64,000 nucleotides of DNA. Origin: Alphaproteobacteria bacterium (GTDB taxonomy: Bacteria; Pseudomonadota; Alphaproteobacteria; Reyranellales; Reyranellaceae). The position numbers and the translations under genes were made by a program. A model generated the notes under the pieces. The model was given only the letters and a program-made list of their open reading frames with translations, had not been told where the DNA came from and did not search any database. The DNA lies in NCBI GenBank assembly GCA_017308235.1, contig JAFKFL010000014.1:243290-307289 (forward strand), in the 5' to 3' direction. Numbering within the stretch: position 1 is the stretch's first letter; each line of letters starts with the position of its first letter. Positions 8,453 through 16,370 of the stretch are shown here, piece by piece.

Positions 8453-9439
8453 ATGTTAACCCGTCGCAAGGTTGTCGTGTCGATCGGTGTTGGGGCCTTG
8501 GCTTGGCCGATATCGGCTCGCTCCCAGCCTGTGCGCAGAGTTGTGCGTATAGGAATCGTTGGCATCGGTGGGCCAAGCGCCGACATGGCAGGCCCGCTAC
8601 CTCGCAATCGCTCGGTGCGAGCGTTCCTGCGCGGAATGTCCGAACTTGGTTACGTATTCGGCCGAGATTTTGTGACCGAGCCTCGCGGTACTGATGGCGT
8701 TTCACTGCTTGCTGAACTGGTCGATCTCAAGGTCGATATGATTGTCGCGACCGGCGGTGGCACGACCCTTCCCGTGCTGAAGCATGCGACGAATACCATT
8801 CCTATCATCATGACGGCTGCTCCCGATCCGGTTGGCCAGGGGTTCGCGCAAAGTCTTGCTCGGCCGGGAGGAAATTTCACGGGGATGAGTTTGCAGACCC
8901 TGGAGCTCACGGGTAAGCGTCTGCAAATACTCAAGGAACTCGTTCCAAGCGCTAAGGCCGCGGCGATTTTTTGGGACCCCACTAACCCAGAATTGTGGCC
9001 AAGAGCTCAGGCTTTCGGTCAAACACTGGACTGGAAGCTGGTGTCTGTCGAAATTCGCAATCCGTCAGAAATTGCGACGGCATTCAAAGTTGCTACTGAT
9101 GCGGGGGCTGAGGTGCTGCTCGTTCCGGCTTCCGGACTTCTGTTCAGCCGCGCTGGCCAAATTACCGACCTCGCGGCGCAGAGCCGCCTTCCAACGATCT
9201 ATGAGTTGAGGCCGTTCGTTGATGCCGGCGGGCTCGTTTCCTATGGCGCCGATATCGAGGATATTTGGCGACGCGCCGCAACCTACGTTGACAAGTTATT
9301 GAGGGGCGCCCAACCAGCAGAATTACCGATTGAGCAGCCGACCAAGTTCGAGTTTGCGATCAATTTGCAAGCAGCAAGAGCGATCGGGCTAACAGTCCCG
9401 CCTTCCATCCTTGTCCGGGCCGACGAAGTCATCGAATGA
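8453..9439 (+). CDS. ABC-type substrate-binding protein (PF04392-like)
   Basis: 328-residue periplasmic binding protein of the ABC_sub_bind type, recognised by FLRGMSELGYVFGRDF, IVATGGGTTLPVLKHAT, IIMTAAPDPVGQGF, LARPGGNFTGMS and the C-terminal ILVRADEVIE. The N-terminus carries TRRK and a hydrophobic stretch ending in ARSQP, a signal peptide with a twin-arginine look. No permease or ATPase gene is adjacent. The codons are visibly richer in A/T than the flanks, suggesting later arrival. A relative lies at 58576. Confidence 0.85.
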   Translation: MLTRRKVVVSIGVGALAWPISARSQPVRRVVRIGIVGIGGPSADMAGPLPRNRSVRAFLRGMSELGYVFGRDFVTEPRGTDGVSLLAELVDLKVDMIVATGGGTTLPVLKHATNTIPIIMTAAPDPVGQGFAQSLARPGGNFTGMSLQTLELTGKRLQILKELVPSAKAAAIFWDPTNPELWPRAQAFGQTLDWKLVSVEIRNPSEIATAFKVATDAGAEVLLVPASGLLFSRAGQITDLAAQSRLPTIYELRPFVDAGGLVSYGADIEDIWRRAATYVDKLLRGAQPAELPIEQPTKFEFAINLQAARAIGLTVPPSILVRADEVIE

Positions 9440-9507
9440 CAATTTTGGCGTGACCTGACTTTTCGAGCCAGCGAAGGCATTGCGAACTGACCGATATCCG
9501 TTTGGGG

Positions 9508-9573
9508 TCACTGTCTGACGTACCAGTCGGCCTTCTGACTGTCTGGAATTGGGTGGCGGATACAACGAGTCAT
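9508..9573 (-). CDS. Possible 21-residue mini-ORF downstream of trpS
   Basis: An ATG 18 bases after the trpS stop follows a near-perfect ribosome-binding site (AGGAGGTG, five-base spacing) and opens MTRCIRHPIPDSQKADW before stopping at 9508. It could be a real leader-size peptide or the 5' end of a gene lost when the neighbouring A/T-rich binding-protein gene arrived. No homology recognised. Confidence 0.25.
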   Translation of the reverse strand: MTRCIRHPIPDSQKADWYVRQ

Positions 9574-9590
9574 CGCAACACCTCCTAGTC

Positions 9591-10604
9591 TTACTGGAAC
9601 AGGCCCAGGCCTGACCGCACGTCGTCGAGCGTTGCCTGCGTGACGGCGCGGGCCTGTCGCGTGCCCTCGCGCAAGAGATCGAGCACATGCCGTGGGTTGC
9701 GTGCGAGTTGGGCGCGACGTTCGCGGATCGGCGCCAGCAAGTCCTGCAGCACCGTCTCGAGGCGGCGCTTCACCGTCACGTCGCCCAGCCCGCCGCGGCG
9801 ATAGTGCGCCTTCTGTTCGGCGACGGCAGGCTCGTCCTCGTCGAAGGCATCGAGATAGGTGAAGACCACATTGCCCTCGACCGTGCCGGGATCGCTGGCG
9901 CTGAGATGATTCGGATCGGTGTACATGCGGCGCACCGCGTCGCGAATCTCGTCGGGCGAGGCCGAGAGCAGGATCGCGTTGCCCTGCGACTTGCTCATCT
10001 TCGCCTTGCCGTCGATGCCGGGCAGGCGGCCGACGCGCGGGATCACGGCCTCGGCCTCTAAAAGCACATCGCGGCCGATCTGATGATTGATGCGACGTAC
10101 GATCTCGTTGGTCTGCTCGATCAGCGGCGCCTGGTCCTCGCCGACTGGCACGACGGTCGCCTTGAAGCTCGTGATGTCGGCCGCCTGCGCAACGGGATAG
10201 CACAGGAAGCCCGCCGGAATGTCGCGGCCGAAACCGCGCGCGCGAATCTCGTCCTTGATCGTCGGATTGCGTTCGAGGCGCGCCACGGTCACGTAGTTCA
10301 GGTAGAGCGTGGTGAGCTCGGCCAGTGCGGGCAGGCCGGACTGCACGCAGATCGTCGTCTTCAGCGGATCGATGCCGACGGCGAGATAATCCAGCGCGAC
10401 CTCCAGCACATTGCGGCGCACCTTCGCCGGATCGTGCGCGTTGTCGGTCAGCGCCTGGGTGTCGGCGAGCAGCAGGAACTGCCGGTGGGTCTCCTGCAGC
10501 TTCACGCGGTTCTTCAGCGATCCGACGTAATGGCCGAGATGCAACGGACCTGTCGTGCGATCGCCGGTTAGGACGATCGGCTTATGTGATGAAGGGTCGA
10601 ACAT
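9591..10604 (-). CDS. trpS: Tryptophanyl-tRNA synthetase
   Basis: 337-residue class I tryptophan-tRNA ligase, the usual length. The HIGH-type signature is HLGHYVGS near residue 20 and the KMSKS loop is KMSKSQGN near residue 200; [18 protein letters not shown] and [17 protein letters not shown] are typical. Start at MFDPSSHK, preceded by GGAG; an in-frame upstream extension of 30 residues is unlike the family. Essential housekeeping gene, transcribed alone. Confidence 0.96.
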   Translation of the reverse strand: MFDPSSHKPIVLTGDRTTGPLHLGHYVGSLKNRVKLQETHRQFLLLADTQALTDNAHDPAKVRRNVLEVALDYLAVGIDPLKTTICVQSGLPALAELTTLYLNYVTVARLERNPTIKDEIRARGFGRDIPAGFLCYPVAQAADITSFKATVVPVGEDQAPLIEQTNEIVRRINHQIGRDVLLEAEAVIPRVGRLPGIDGKAKMSKSQGNAILLSASPDEIRDAVRRMYTDPNHLSASDPGTVEGNVVFTYLDAFDEDEPAVAEQKAHYRRGGLGDVTVKRRLETVLQDLLAPIRERRAQLARNPRHVLDLLREGTRQARAVTQATLDDVRSGLGLFQ

Positions 10605-10972
10605 GTGGCTTCTCCGAAGGGGAGCCGCCGCAACCGGAAAAGCTGTCGTTGAAAGGACGTCGCCTGCCGGAGCACGGCGGCAACGTCTGGACATGGGTAT
10701 GACGACGCGCCGCTCCTAGAAGGAGCGCCACCAAAAGAGCCTGGCGAGGGGCTTCACGTCGATCATGGGCGCGCTAGATGCCACGTCGGTAGATTCGATG
10801 CAAGCGCACCGTTACCAAGAGCGCACCACCAAAGACTGGACCTCACCCTGAGGAGCATCGCGAAGCGATGCGTCTCGAAGGGTGGGACGAGCACACTTCG
10901 CCCGTGTCCACCCTTCGAGACGGCCGCTGCGCGGCCTCCTCAGGGTGAGGGATTCCAGAGCTGGCGGTGGTC
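10605..10972. other. 368-base intergenic stretch
   Basis: Holds the trpS upstream region and the family B hairpin at 10841-10950. No gene with a believable start and ribosome-binding site is seen. A short plus-strand frame ending NVWTWV at about 10702 is noted, but it faces away from trpS. Confidence 0.6.
10841..10950. repeat. Family B palindromic repeat, copy 1
   Basis: About 110 bases with arms CCTCACCCTGAGGAG and CTCCTCAGGGTGAGG and inner arms CTCGAAGGGTGG and CCACCCTTCGAG. A second copy with the same outer and inner arms is at 52003-52112, where it runs into a gene end. It can fold as one long hairpin and lies just past the stop of the LLM gene. Confidence 0.8.
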
Positions 10973-12292
10973 TCACGCCTCCTGATTCAGATGATCGCGT
11001 TGCGTCGTGCCTGAATAGGCGCGGCGGACGCGGCCGCGGCGCTGCAGCTCGGGCACGATGAGATCGACGAACTCCTCGATCGCACCTGGCGAATAGATCG
11101 GTGACAGCATGAAGCCGTCACCGCCGACGGCATCGAAATAGGCTTCGAGCTGGTCGGCGATATCGATCGGCGTGCCCGCCATCTGCGGCAGGCCGACGCT
11201 CTGGCCGTGGTTCTTCGCCACTTGTTCCAAGGTCAGGAGCTCGCCGGTCATGGTGCGATAACGCGTCTGCATGCGCTGCAGCTTGGGCTCGGTGCGATGC
11301 GCCATGATCGTGTCGAGCGGCAAGGTCGAGAGATCGAAGTCGAGATGGCCCGACAGGATGGCGAGCCCGCCCTCGAGCGGCACCAGCGCGTTGTGCTCAG
11401 CCTGCTTGTCCTCGGCCTCGGCGCGCGACTGGCCGATGATGGGCTGCACGCCGAACAGCATCTTGCAGGCGCTTGGCAAGCGGCCGGCGTCGACGGCCGC
11501 CTGCTTGATGTCGTCGTAGAGTTCCTTCGCGCCCTTGAGATTGGGCTGGATCGCAAACACGGCGTCGGCGTAGCGCGCGGCGAAGTCGCGGCCCTTGCCC
11601 GACGTGCCGGCCTGCAGGATCGCGGGCCCATGCTGCGGCGAGCGCACGACGTTGAGCGGCCCGCGCGACTTGAAGTAGCGGCCCTCGTGCTCGATGCGAC
11701 GCACCTTCGCGGGATCGGCGAAGATGCCGTTGGCGCGATCCATCACCACGGCATCCTCGCCCCAGCTCTCCCATAGCTTGCGGCAGACCTGGATGAATTC
11801 GTGCGCGCGGTCGTAGCGGTCGTCGGCGGGCTTGTAGTCCTCACCGTAATTGGCGGCCTGGTTGTGGTTGAGCGACGTCACGACATTCCATGCCGCCCGA
11901 CCGCGTGTCAGGTGATCGAGCGTGGCCCACAGACGCGCCGCATGGAACGGATGCTGATGGCTCACCGAAAAGGTGGCGCCGAGCCCGATGCGCTCGGTCG
12001 CGGCGGCCATGAAGGAGAGGAGCGGGATCGGATCGTGCTCGGGCGCCTGCGTGGCGTTGCGCAGCGCGGGTCCCAGCGAGCCCGAGTAGGTGTCGGAGAT
12101 GTAGTTGAGGTCGGCGAAGAACACCATGTCGAACAGGCCGCGTTCGCAGGTGCGCGCGATGTGCTGGTAGAGATCGGGCCGCATCCAGTCGTAGCCCGCC
12201 GCCGCGGTGCGCGGATGCCGCCACATCGCGAGGCTATGATAGGTCGGGCTGTGACACAGGAATTGCGCCAGGTGCATCATCGCCTTGCGCAT
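10973..12292 (-). CDS. LLM-class flavin-dependent monooxygenase (NtaA/SnaA/DszA group)
   Basis: 439-residue luciferase-like monooxygenase that would use reduced flavin supplied by a reductase. Family blocks: GLFDMVFFADLN, PLLSFMAAATERIGLGATFSVSHQHPFHAARLWATLDHLTRGRAAWNVVTS (quoted in parts only here as the TERIGLGATFS and GRAAWNVVTS motifs), HEFIQVCRKLWESW and LQAGTSGKGRDFAARYAD. Members oxidise sulphonates, nitrilotriacetate-like chelators or thiophenes; the substrate is unknown. Start at MRKAMM, with AGGAGG about eight bases upstream. The LysR gene ends 11 bases upstream on the same strand, so the two form an operon. Confidence 0.88.
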   Translation of the reverse strand: MRKAMMHLAQFLCHSPTYHSLAMWRHPRTAAAGYDWMRPDLYQHIARTCERGLFDMVFFADLNYISDTYSGSLGPALRNATQAPEHDPIPLLSFMAAATERIGLGATFSVSHQHPFHAARLWATLDHLTRGRAAWNVVTSLNHNQAANYGEDYKPADDRYDRAHEFIQVCRKLWESWGEDAVVMDRANGIFADPAKVRRIEHEGRYFKSRGPLNVVRSPQHGPAILQAGTSGKGRDFAARYADAVFAIQPNLKGAKELYDDIKQAAVDAGRLPSACKMLFGVQPIIGQSRAEAEDKQAEHNALVPLEGGLAILSGHLDFDLSTLPLDTIMAHRTEPKLQRMQTRYRTMTGELLTLEQVAKNHGQSVGLPQMAGTPIDIADQLEAYFDAVGGDGFMLSPIYSPGAIEEFVDLIVPELQRRGRVRRAYSGTTQRDHLNQEA

Positions 12293-12303
12293 GTGGCTTC
12301 CTC

Positions 12304-13185
12304 CTAGCTGGCGCGGCTGGCATTCGCCGTGCGGGTGATCCATGCCCGGAAGGCAGTGAAGGCCGGCTCGTCCTTCCGATCGGGACGATAGATCAAATAC
12401 CAGTGCTGGCCTTTTGTGACCGACTGCGCAAACGGCGCCACCAGGCGGCCAGCACGCAAGTCGTCGTCGACATAGGGGCTGATGCCCATCGCGACACCGA
12501 CACCATCGGCTGCGGCTTGCAGAGCCTGACCGAAATATTCGAACTGCGGCCCCTTCGCCGGGCACTTCGTGAGACCGACCGCCTTCATCCAGCGCGACCA
12601 GTCTTCCGCAGCGTGGCCGACCCGCAGCAGGCGTACGCCGCGCAGGTCGGATGGTCGTTTGAGGCGCCGTGCCATCGTCGGCGCGCAGACCGGTGACAGG
12701 TCGGCAGCGAACAGCCGCTCCGCGGCAAAGCCAGGCCAGTTGCCGTCACCGAGCCGGATGCCACAGGTCCAATCGTCGTTGAAGGGCACCGTCGCGCCGC
12801 CGGTGACGAAGCGCACTTCGACTTCCGGTTCGCGCTTCTGAAAGTCGACCAGTCGCGGGATCAGCCAGCGCGTGGCGAAGGTCGGCCCGACGCCGACCGT
12901 GAGCGTGCGCGCGCCGGACAGGGTGCCCAGTTGCGCGGTCAGGCTGGCAAGCTGGTCGAACAGCGGCGTCAAGCCAAGTTGATAGGCGCGGCCTGCGGCG
13001 GTCGGCTCGAGCCGATTGGCCTTGCGCTCGAACAAGCCGACACCCAGCCGCTCCTCGAGGAGATGCACCATGCGGCTGATCGCGGCCGGCGTGACATTGA
13101 GCTCGTGCCCGGCAGCCGTGAAGCTGCCGCTGCGCGCCGCCGCCTCGAATGCCCTCACGCCGTTGAGGAACGGCAGCTTGCGCAT
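12304..13185 (-). CDS. LysR-family regulator (GcvA-like)
   Basis: 293-residue LysR regulator. N-terminal winged helix LNGVRAFEAAARSGSFTAAGHELNVTPAAISRMV (motif parts FEAAARSGSF and TPAAISRMV), then a co-inducer domain with LTVGVGPTFATRWLIPRL, the style of the GcvA/TrpI subgroup. It lies directly upstream of, and in line with, the LLM monooxygenase gene, which it probably controls. The palindrome CTGAG-C-CTCAG at 13203-13213, just before the start, may be its autoregulatory site. Confidence 0.9.
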   Translation of the reverse strand: MRKLPFLNGVRAFEAAARSGSFTAAGHELNVTPAAISRMVHLLEERLGVGLFERKANRLEPTAAGRAYQLGLTPLFDQLASLTAQLGTLSGARTLTVGVGPTFATRWLIPRLVDFQKREPEVEVRFVTGGATVPFNDDWTCGIRLGDGNWPGFAAERLFAADLSPVCAPTMARRLKRPSDLRGVRLLRVGHAAEDWSRWMKAVGLTKCPAKGPQFEYFGQALQAAADGVGVAMGISPYVDDDLRAGRLVAPFAQSVTKGQHWYLIYRPDRKDEPAFTAFRAWITRTANASRAS

Positions 13186-13289
13186 GATCACCCTCAAGAA
13201 AGCTGAGCCTCAGTTTCATTTATCTCTGGTTGTTACCCGCCGTCAAACGCTGCACAAGCCGAGCCGATCGCCGCGCGAAGGAGGAAAGC

Positions 13290-13763
13290 ATGACCGAACC
13301 GACGGGGAACTCCGGCGTGATCGCACCGCCACCTCTGCTGTATCTCGTAGCGCTGATCATCACGTTCGTACTGCATTGGTGGTGGACGGCGCCGATCCTG
13401 GGGCACGCAACCTGGGCGGTCTCGTTTGGCATCGTGCTCGGCGTGCTCGGGCTCGCCTTGGGTCTATGGGGCCGGTCGAAGATGATCGCAGCCGGCACCA
13501 ACATCAATCCACTGAAGCCAACGACGTCGATTGTCACGGGCGGACCGTTCAGTTTCACGCGCAACCCGCTCTATGTCGGCATGATGCTGCTCTATCTCGG
13601 CTTGACGATCGGCTTCGACACATGGTGGGGGATCGCCCTGCTGGTGCCGCTGGCGGTCATCATGCATGTCGGCGTGATTCGCCGCGAGGAGCGCTACCTC
13701 GAAGGCAAATTCGGCGACGACTACCGGCAGTATAAAAGTGCTGTCGCCCGTTACGTCGGCTGA
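13290..13763 (+). CDS. Isoprenylcysteine methyltransferase-like membrane protein
   Basis: 157-residue integral membrane protein of the ICMT/phospholipid-methyltransferase (PEMT-like) superfamily. Several hydrophobic helices precede the SAM-binding signature GPFSFTRNPLYVGMMLLYLG, followed by RREERYLEGKFGDDYRQY, whose EExxL...F...Y.Y pattern is diagnostic. It probably methylates a lipid or other small substrate at the membrane; the target is unknown. Start at MTEPTG, behind GGAGGAAAGC. Monocistronic. Confidence 0.88.
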   Translation: MTEPTGNSGVIAPPPLLYLVALIITFVLHWWWTAPILGHATWAVSFGIVLGVLGLALGLWGRSKMIAAGTNINPLKPTTSIVTGGPFSFTRNPLYVGMMLLYLGLTIGFDTWWGIALLVPLAVIMHVGVIRREERYLEGKFGDDYRQYKSAVARYVG

Positions 13764-13792
13764 GCGGGTTTGAACCGCCAGCGGGAACTCGA

Positions 13793-14224
13793 CTAGCGCA
13801 ACCGAGCCGCCGGAGAGCCCGCGCTGCTTTGCGGGAAATGCTCCACGCCGGGGTTATTGATCTCGATCCAGGCATGTTTCGACTGCTCGAAAACCGATCG
13901 GGCGGGGGGCGGATATTTGGGGTCCGCCATCGTTCCCACGGCAATGCCAATCATCGCGGGTAGATTGTCCAGTTTCCAGTAAACGGTCGAGCCGCAGTTC
14001 GGGCAAAAGTAGGTGCGGACCGTTCCGCCGCTGTCGGCAGTGCGGGCGAACTCCTTTGACGTTCCGGAAATGGTGACGGCGTCGGCGGGATAGAAAGCAC
14101 CCACGCCAAACGGTGCGCCGGTTCGTCGTTGGCAATCGACGCAGTGGCAGGCAATGACCAGCTTGGATGGCGGCTCTGGCAGTGACAGCGCAAGCGCGCC
14201 GCAAAGGCATCGAGCATGGCTCAT
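13793..14224 (-). CDS. GFA-family zinc-binding protein
   Basis: 143-residue member of the glutathione-dependent formaldehyde-activating (GFA, Mss4-like) family. The zinc ligands are visible: CLCGAL near residue 6, CHCVDCQRRTGAPFG near residue 27 and CPNCGSTVYW near residue 75. Most family members lack proven formaldehyde activity, so the role is uncertain. Stands alone, with its 5' side facing the fluoride module. Confidence 0.88.
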   Translation of the reverse strand: MSHARCLCGALALSLPEPPSKLVIACHCVDCQRRTGAPFGVGAFYPADAVTISGTSKEFARTADSGGTVRTYFCPNCGSTVYWKLDNLPAMIGIAVGTMADPKYPPPARSVFEQSKHAWIEINNPGVEHFPQSSAGSPAARLR

Positions 14225-14357
14225 GGGTAGACCTCTGAATTTTCGGGATTGTGATTCTCGCCGCTATCGCGTCCAGGATTAGGGACGGAGATGGCGGGGG
14301 GAGCGGTTGAACACTACCGCTTTGACCGGCTGACGCAACTCGATTAGCGTGGCCACA

Positions 14358-14433
14358 ACGATGGGGATGGGGTTCCCCCGACAACCGCCGCAGAGGCTGA
14401 TGACTCCTACCGGACGCATGACCGCGGTAGGAG
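14358..14433 (+). ncRNA. Fluoride riboswitch (crcB motif)
   Basis: The sequence from 14363 (GGGGATGGGGTTCCCCC), then ACAACCGCC and GCTGATGACTCCTACC, matches the crcB-motif aptamer consensus: GGxGATG at the 5' end, a pseudoknotted stem, AACCGCC, and a 3' GCTGATGxCTCCTAC block. Directly after it CTCCTACC (14404-14411) can pair with GGTAGGAG (14426-14433), a likely expression-platform helix. It sits 67 bases before a crcB gene, the classical target, so fluoride binding should raise expression of the downstream operon. Confidence 0.9.
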
Positions 14434-14499
14434 ATCGCATGACCAGATTTCGCCCAATACCTGTCGATACGGTGCCAGTCGACGTGGGCGTTCCGTAGC

Positions 14500-14928
14500 A
14501 TGCACGCGTTGGCGGAGTGGCTGGTCAGCGGCTTGCTGGTCGCACTGGGCGCGATCGTTGGCACGCCTGCGCGCTTCCTCATCTCCGGGTTGGTGGCGCA
14601 GCGTCTGGGCGAGACCTTCCCCTGGGGCACGCTGGTGGTGAACGCGAGCGGATGCTTCATCATGGGGCTGGTCGGCTGGTTTGCCGTTGCCCACGGCCTC
14701 TCCAGCGGCTCGGCCTTCTGGTTGCTGTTGGCGACCGGGTTTCTCGGCAGCTACACGACCGTCTCGTCCTTCGCCCTGCAGACGCGGGCGCTGGTGCGCG
14801 ACGGCGAAGGCTGGTTGGCGCTGGGTTACGTCGCGCTGTCGTTGATCCTTTGCCTCGGCGCCGTGGCGATCGGGAACGAACTCGCGTCCGTGCTCTTTGC
14901 GGGAATCGTGGGTGGAGTCGGGCGATGA
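14500..14928 (+). CDS. crcB: Fluoride channel subunit CrcB/Fluc, copy 1
   Basis: 142-residue four-helix Fluc subunit. GAIVGTPARFLISG (helix 1), WGTLVVNASGCFIMG with the conserved pore asparagine (helix 2) and GFLGSYTTVSSFALQT (helix 3 break) are visible. Dimers export toxic fluoride. The Phe-box segment reads TTVSSFALQ where copy 2 has TTFSGFSLE, so one conserved phenylalanine is valine and the glutamate is glutamine; this subunit may work only with copy 2. First gene behind the fluoride riboswitch; its stop overlaps the next start (ATGA). Confidence 0.93.
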   Translation: MHALAEWLVSGLLVALGAIVGTPARFLISGLVAQRLGETFPWGTLVVNASGCFIMGLVGWFAVAHGLSSGSAFWLLLATGFLGSYTTVSSFALQTRALVRDGEGWLALGYVALSLILCLGAVAIGNELASVLFAGIVGGVGR

Positions 14929-15338
14929 AGCGCTGGCAGGCCTTCCGGAGCGGGCTCGCGCTCTACGCCGCCGTGATCGCGGGCGGCATCCTGGGCAGCC
15001 TGATGCGCTGGATCGTGGCGCTGGTGTTGCCATCGACGCTTGCCGGCATCCCATGGCCCACCTTGTTCGCCAACGTGACCGGCTGCTTCATCATCGGCTT
15101 TTTCGCCACGCTCACCGCACCCGACGGACGGCTGTTTGCTGGCCCGCGCACGCGGCAGTTCGTGATGACCGGGATTTGTGGCGGCTACACGACCTTCTCC
15201 GGCTTCAGCCTCGAGACGTTCCGGCTTTTCGCCGAGGGCGATCATCGCGCCGCCGTCGTCTACATTGTCGTTTCGCTGATCACCTGGTTTGCCGCCGTCT
15301 GGTCCGGCGACGCGCTGGCGAGCCGCCTCAACCGCTAA
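14925..15338 (+). CDS. crcB: Fluoride channel subunit CrcB/Fluc, copy 2
   Basis: 137-residue Fluc subunit with an intact signature: GGILGSLMRWIVA, TLFANVTGCFIIGFF and GICGGYTTFSGFSLETF, holding both Phe-box phenylalanines. It starts inside the stop of copy 1, giving tight co-expression. Two-gene Fluc systems are known to work as heterodimers, which fits this arrangement. It is followed 11 bases later by the DUF190 gene. Confidence 0.93.
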   Translation: MKRWQAFRSGLALYAAVIAGGILGSLMRWIVALVLPSTLAGIPWPTLFANVTGCFIIGFFATLTAPDGRLFAGPRTRQFVMTGICGGYTTFSGFSLETFRLFAEGDHRAAVVYIVVSLITWFAAVWSGDALASRLNR

Positions 15339-15349
15339 CGGAGCCTCTT

Positions 15350-15697
15350 ATGCAACTTCCCAAGCAAGCGCAGCTTCTGCGCATCTTCATCGGCGAGGAC
15401 GATCGCCACGACGGCAAGCCGCTTTACGAGGCGATCGTGCTCAAGGCCCGTGAGACGCATATCGCCGGCGCCACCGTGCTGCGCGGCGGCCTGGGCTTTG
15501 GCCATTCGAGCCATCTGCACAGCTCCAAGATCCTGCGCCTCTCCGGCGACCTGCCGTTGATCGTCGAGATCGTCGACAGCCCGGAGAAGATCGCCGCCTT
15601 CCTCCCCGTGCTCGACGGCATGATGAACTCGAACAGCGGGCTGGTGACGCTGGAGAACGTCCAGGTCCTGCAATACGGCACCGAGACGGCAAGCTGA
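15350..15697 (+). CDS. DUF190 family protein of the fluoride module
   Basis: 115-residue DUF190 protein (LRIFIGEDDRHDGKPLYEAIV, GATVLRGGLGFGHSS, LPLIVEIVDSPEKIAAFLPVLD), a small GlnB-like ferredoxin-fold protein. DUF190 genes are repeatedly found next to or fused with crcB, and here the gene is last in the riboswitch-led operon, 11 bases after copy 2. It probably modulates the channel or senses a ligand, but its biochemistry is unknown. Confidence 0.88.
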   Translation: MQLPKQAQLLRIFIGEDDRHDGKPLYEAIVLKARETHIAGATVLRGGLGFGHSSHLHSSKILRLSGDLPLIVEIVDSPEKIAAFLPVLDGMMNSNSGLVTLENVQVLQYGTETAS

Positions 15698-15729
15698 GAG
15701 TTGACAATACTGCTTAGTTCACTGCCATT

Positions 15730-15770
15730 CTGAGTCGCGCGGTAACCCGCGCGCTGTAGCGAAGGATCTT
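15730..15770. repeat. Family A half copy
   Basis: GAGTCGCGCGGTAACCCGCGCGCTGTAGCGAAGGATCTT matches, piecewise, one arm of the copy at 18760 (GAGTCGCGTGCGGTAACC, then CGCGCGCTGAAGCGAGGGATC). It ends directly against the start of the antitoxin gene, so it lies in its leader. Confidence 0.6.
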
Positions 15771-15772
15771 GA

Positions 15773-16024
15773 ATGAACGTTCAGCACAGAGGGGCCGCAG
15801 AGGCTCGCCGCGGTTTTCCCGCTCTTCTCGCAGCGGCAAAGAAAGGGCGTTCGACGATCATCACTTGGCACGGCCAGCCGGTGGCGGCTCTACTGCCGAT
15901 CAGCTCGCAAGGGCTCGCTGCGCCCCAGCAGCCTTTGCTGCCTATGGCTGGATCGGGCAAGGACCTGTGGGGCAAGAGCAGCACCCGTACGCTTCGCAAG
16001 CTCCGAAACGAATTGAGCCGCTAG
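15773..16024 (+). CDS. Phd/YefM-type antitoxin
   Basis: 83-residue antitoxin-like protein. EARRGFPALLAAAKKGRSTIITWHGQPVAALLPI is the Phd/YefM fold in which the N-terminal half binds DNA and the C-terminal tail (WGKSSTRTLRKLRNELSR) masks the toxin. It normally pairs with a PIN or Doc toxin encoded directly downstream. Here the following gene is an N-terminally truncated PIN domain, so the antitoxin is probably an orphan. Confidence 0.8.
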   Translation: MNVQHRGAAEARRGFPALLAAAKKGRSTIITWHGQPVAALLPISSQGLAAPQQPLLPMAGSGKDLWGKSSTRTLRKLRNELSR

Positions 16025-16027
16025 GCT

Positions 16028-16267
16028 AGGCCACTCCGGGCGGAAGACGAGGCACTGGCGCGGCGCTACCGCTCCATCCTCGAATCCTGGCAGGTCATTC
16101 CGCTGGATATCGATATCGCCGAAAGCGCCGCGCGATTGCGCACTTCTCTGCGGCTCAAACTGGCGGACGCTGTTCAAGCGGCGAGCGCTCTTGCCATCAA
16201 TGCGGCTGCTTTGGTCACCCACGACCGAGATTTCTCCCGTGTGCTCTCGTTACGCGTGATTTCCTAG
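16028..16267 (+). pseudogene. Truncated PIN-domain (VapC-type) toxin
   Basis: Directly after the antitoxin stop, and in the same frame, the sequence encodes EDEALARRYRSILESW, IPLDIDIAESAARLR, KLADAVQAASALAINAAALVTHDRDF and a stop. This is the second half of a PIN nuclease, with the later acidic residues (LADA and THDRDF). The first half, including the first catalytic aspartate (VDTN-type motif), and any start codon are missing. A deletion has probably disarmed the toxin. Confidence 0.72.
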
Positions 16268-16370
16268 TCGAGATAGCCGATACGCGGCCTTGACCTGTAG
16301 CAATACTGCAACCATCTCTGTTGCGCCGACAATTGGGGGATTGCGGCATCGGGAGTGCAAGGACTGCGTC

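Noticed and set aside
10664..10702. A short plus-strand peptide ending NVWTWV near trpS, considered as a tryptophan leader peptide
   Set aside because: It is on the strand opposite trpS and no tryptophan gene lies downstream of it on the plus strand.
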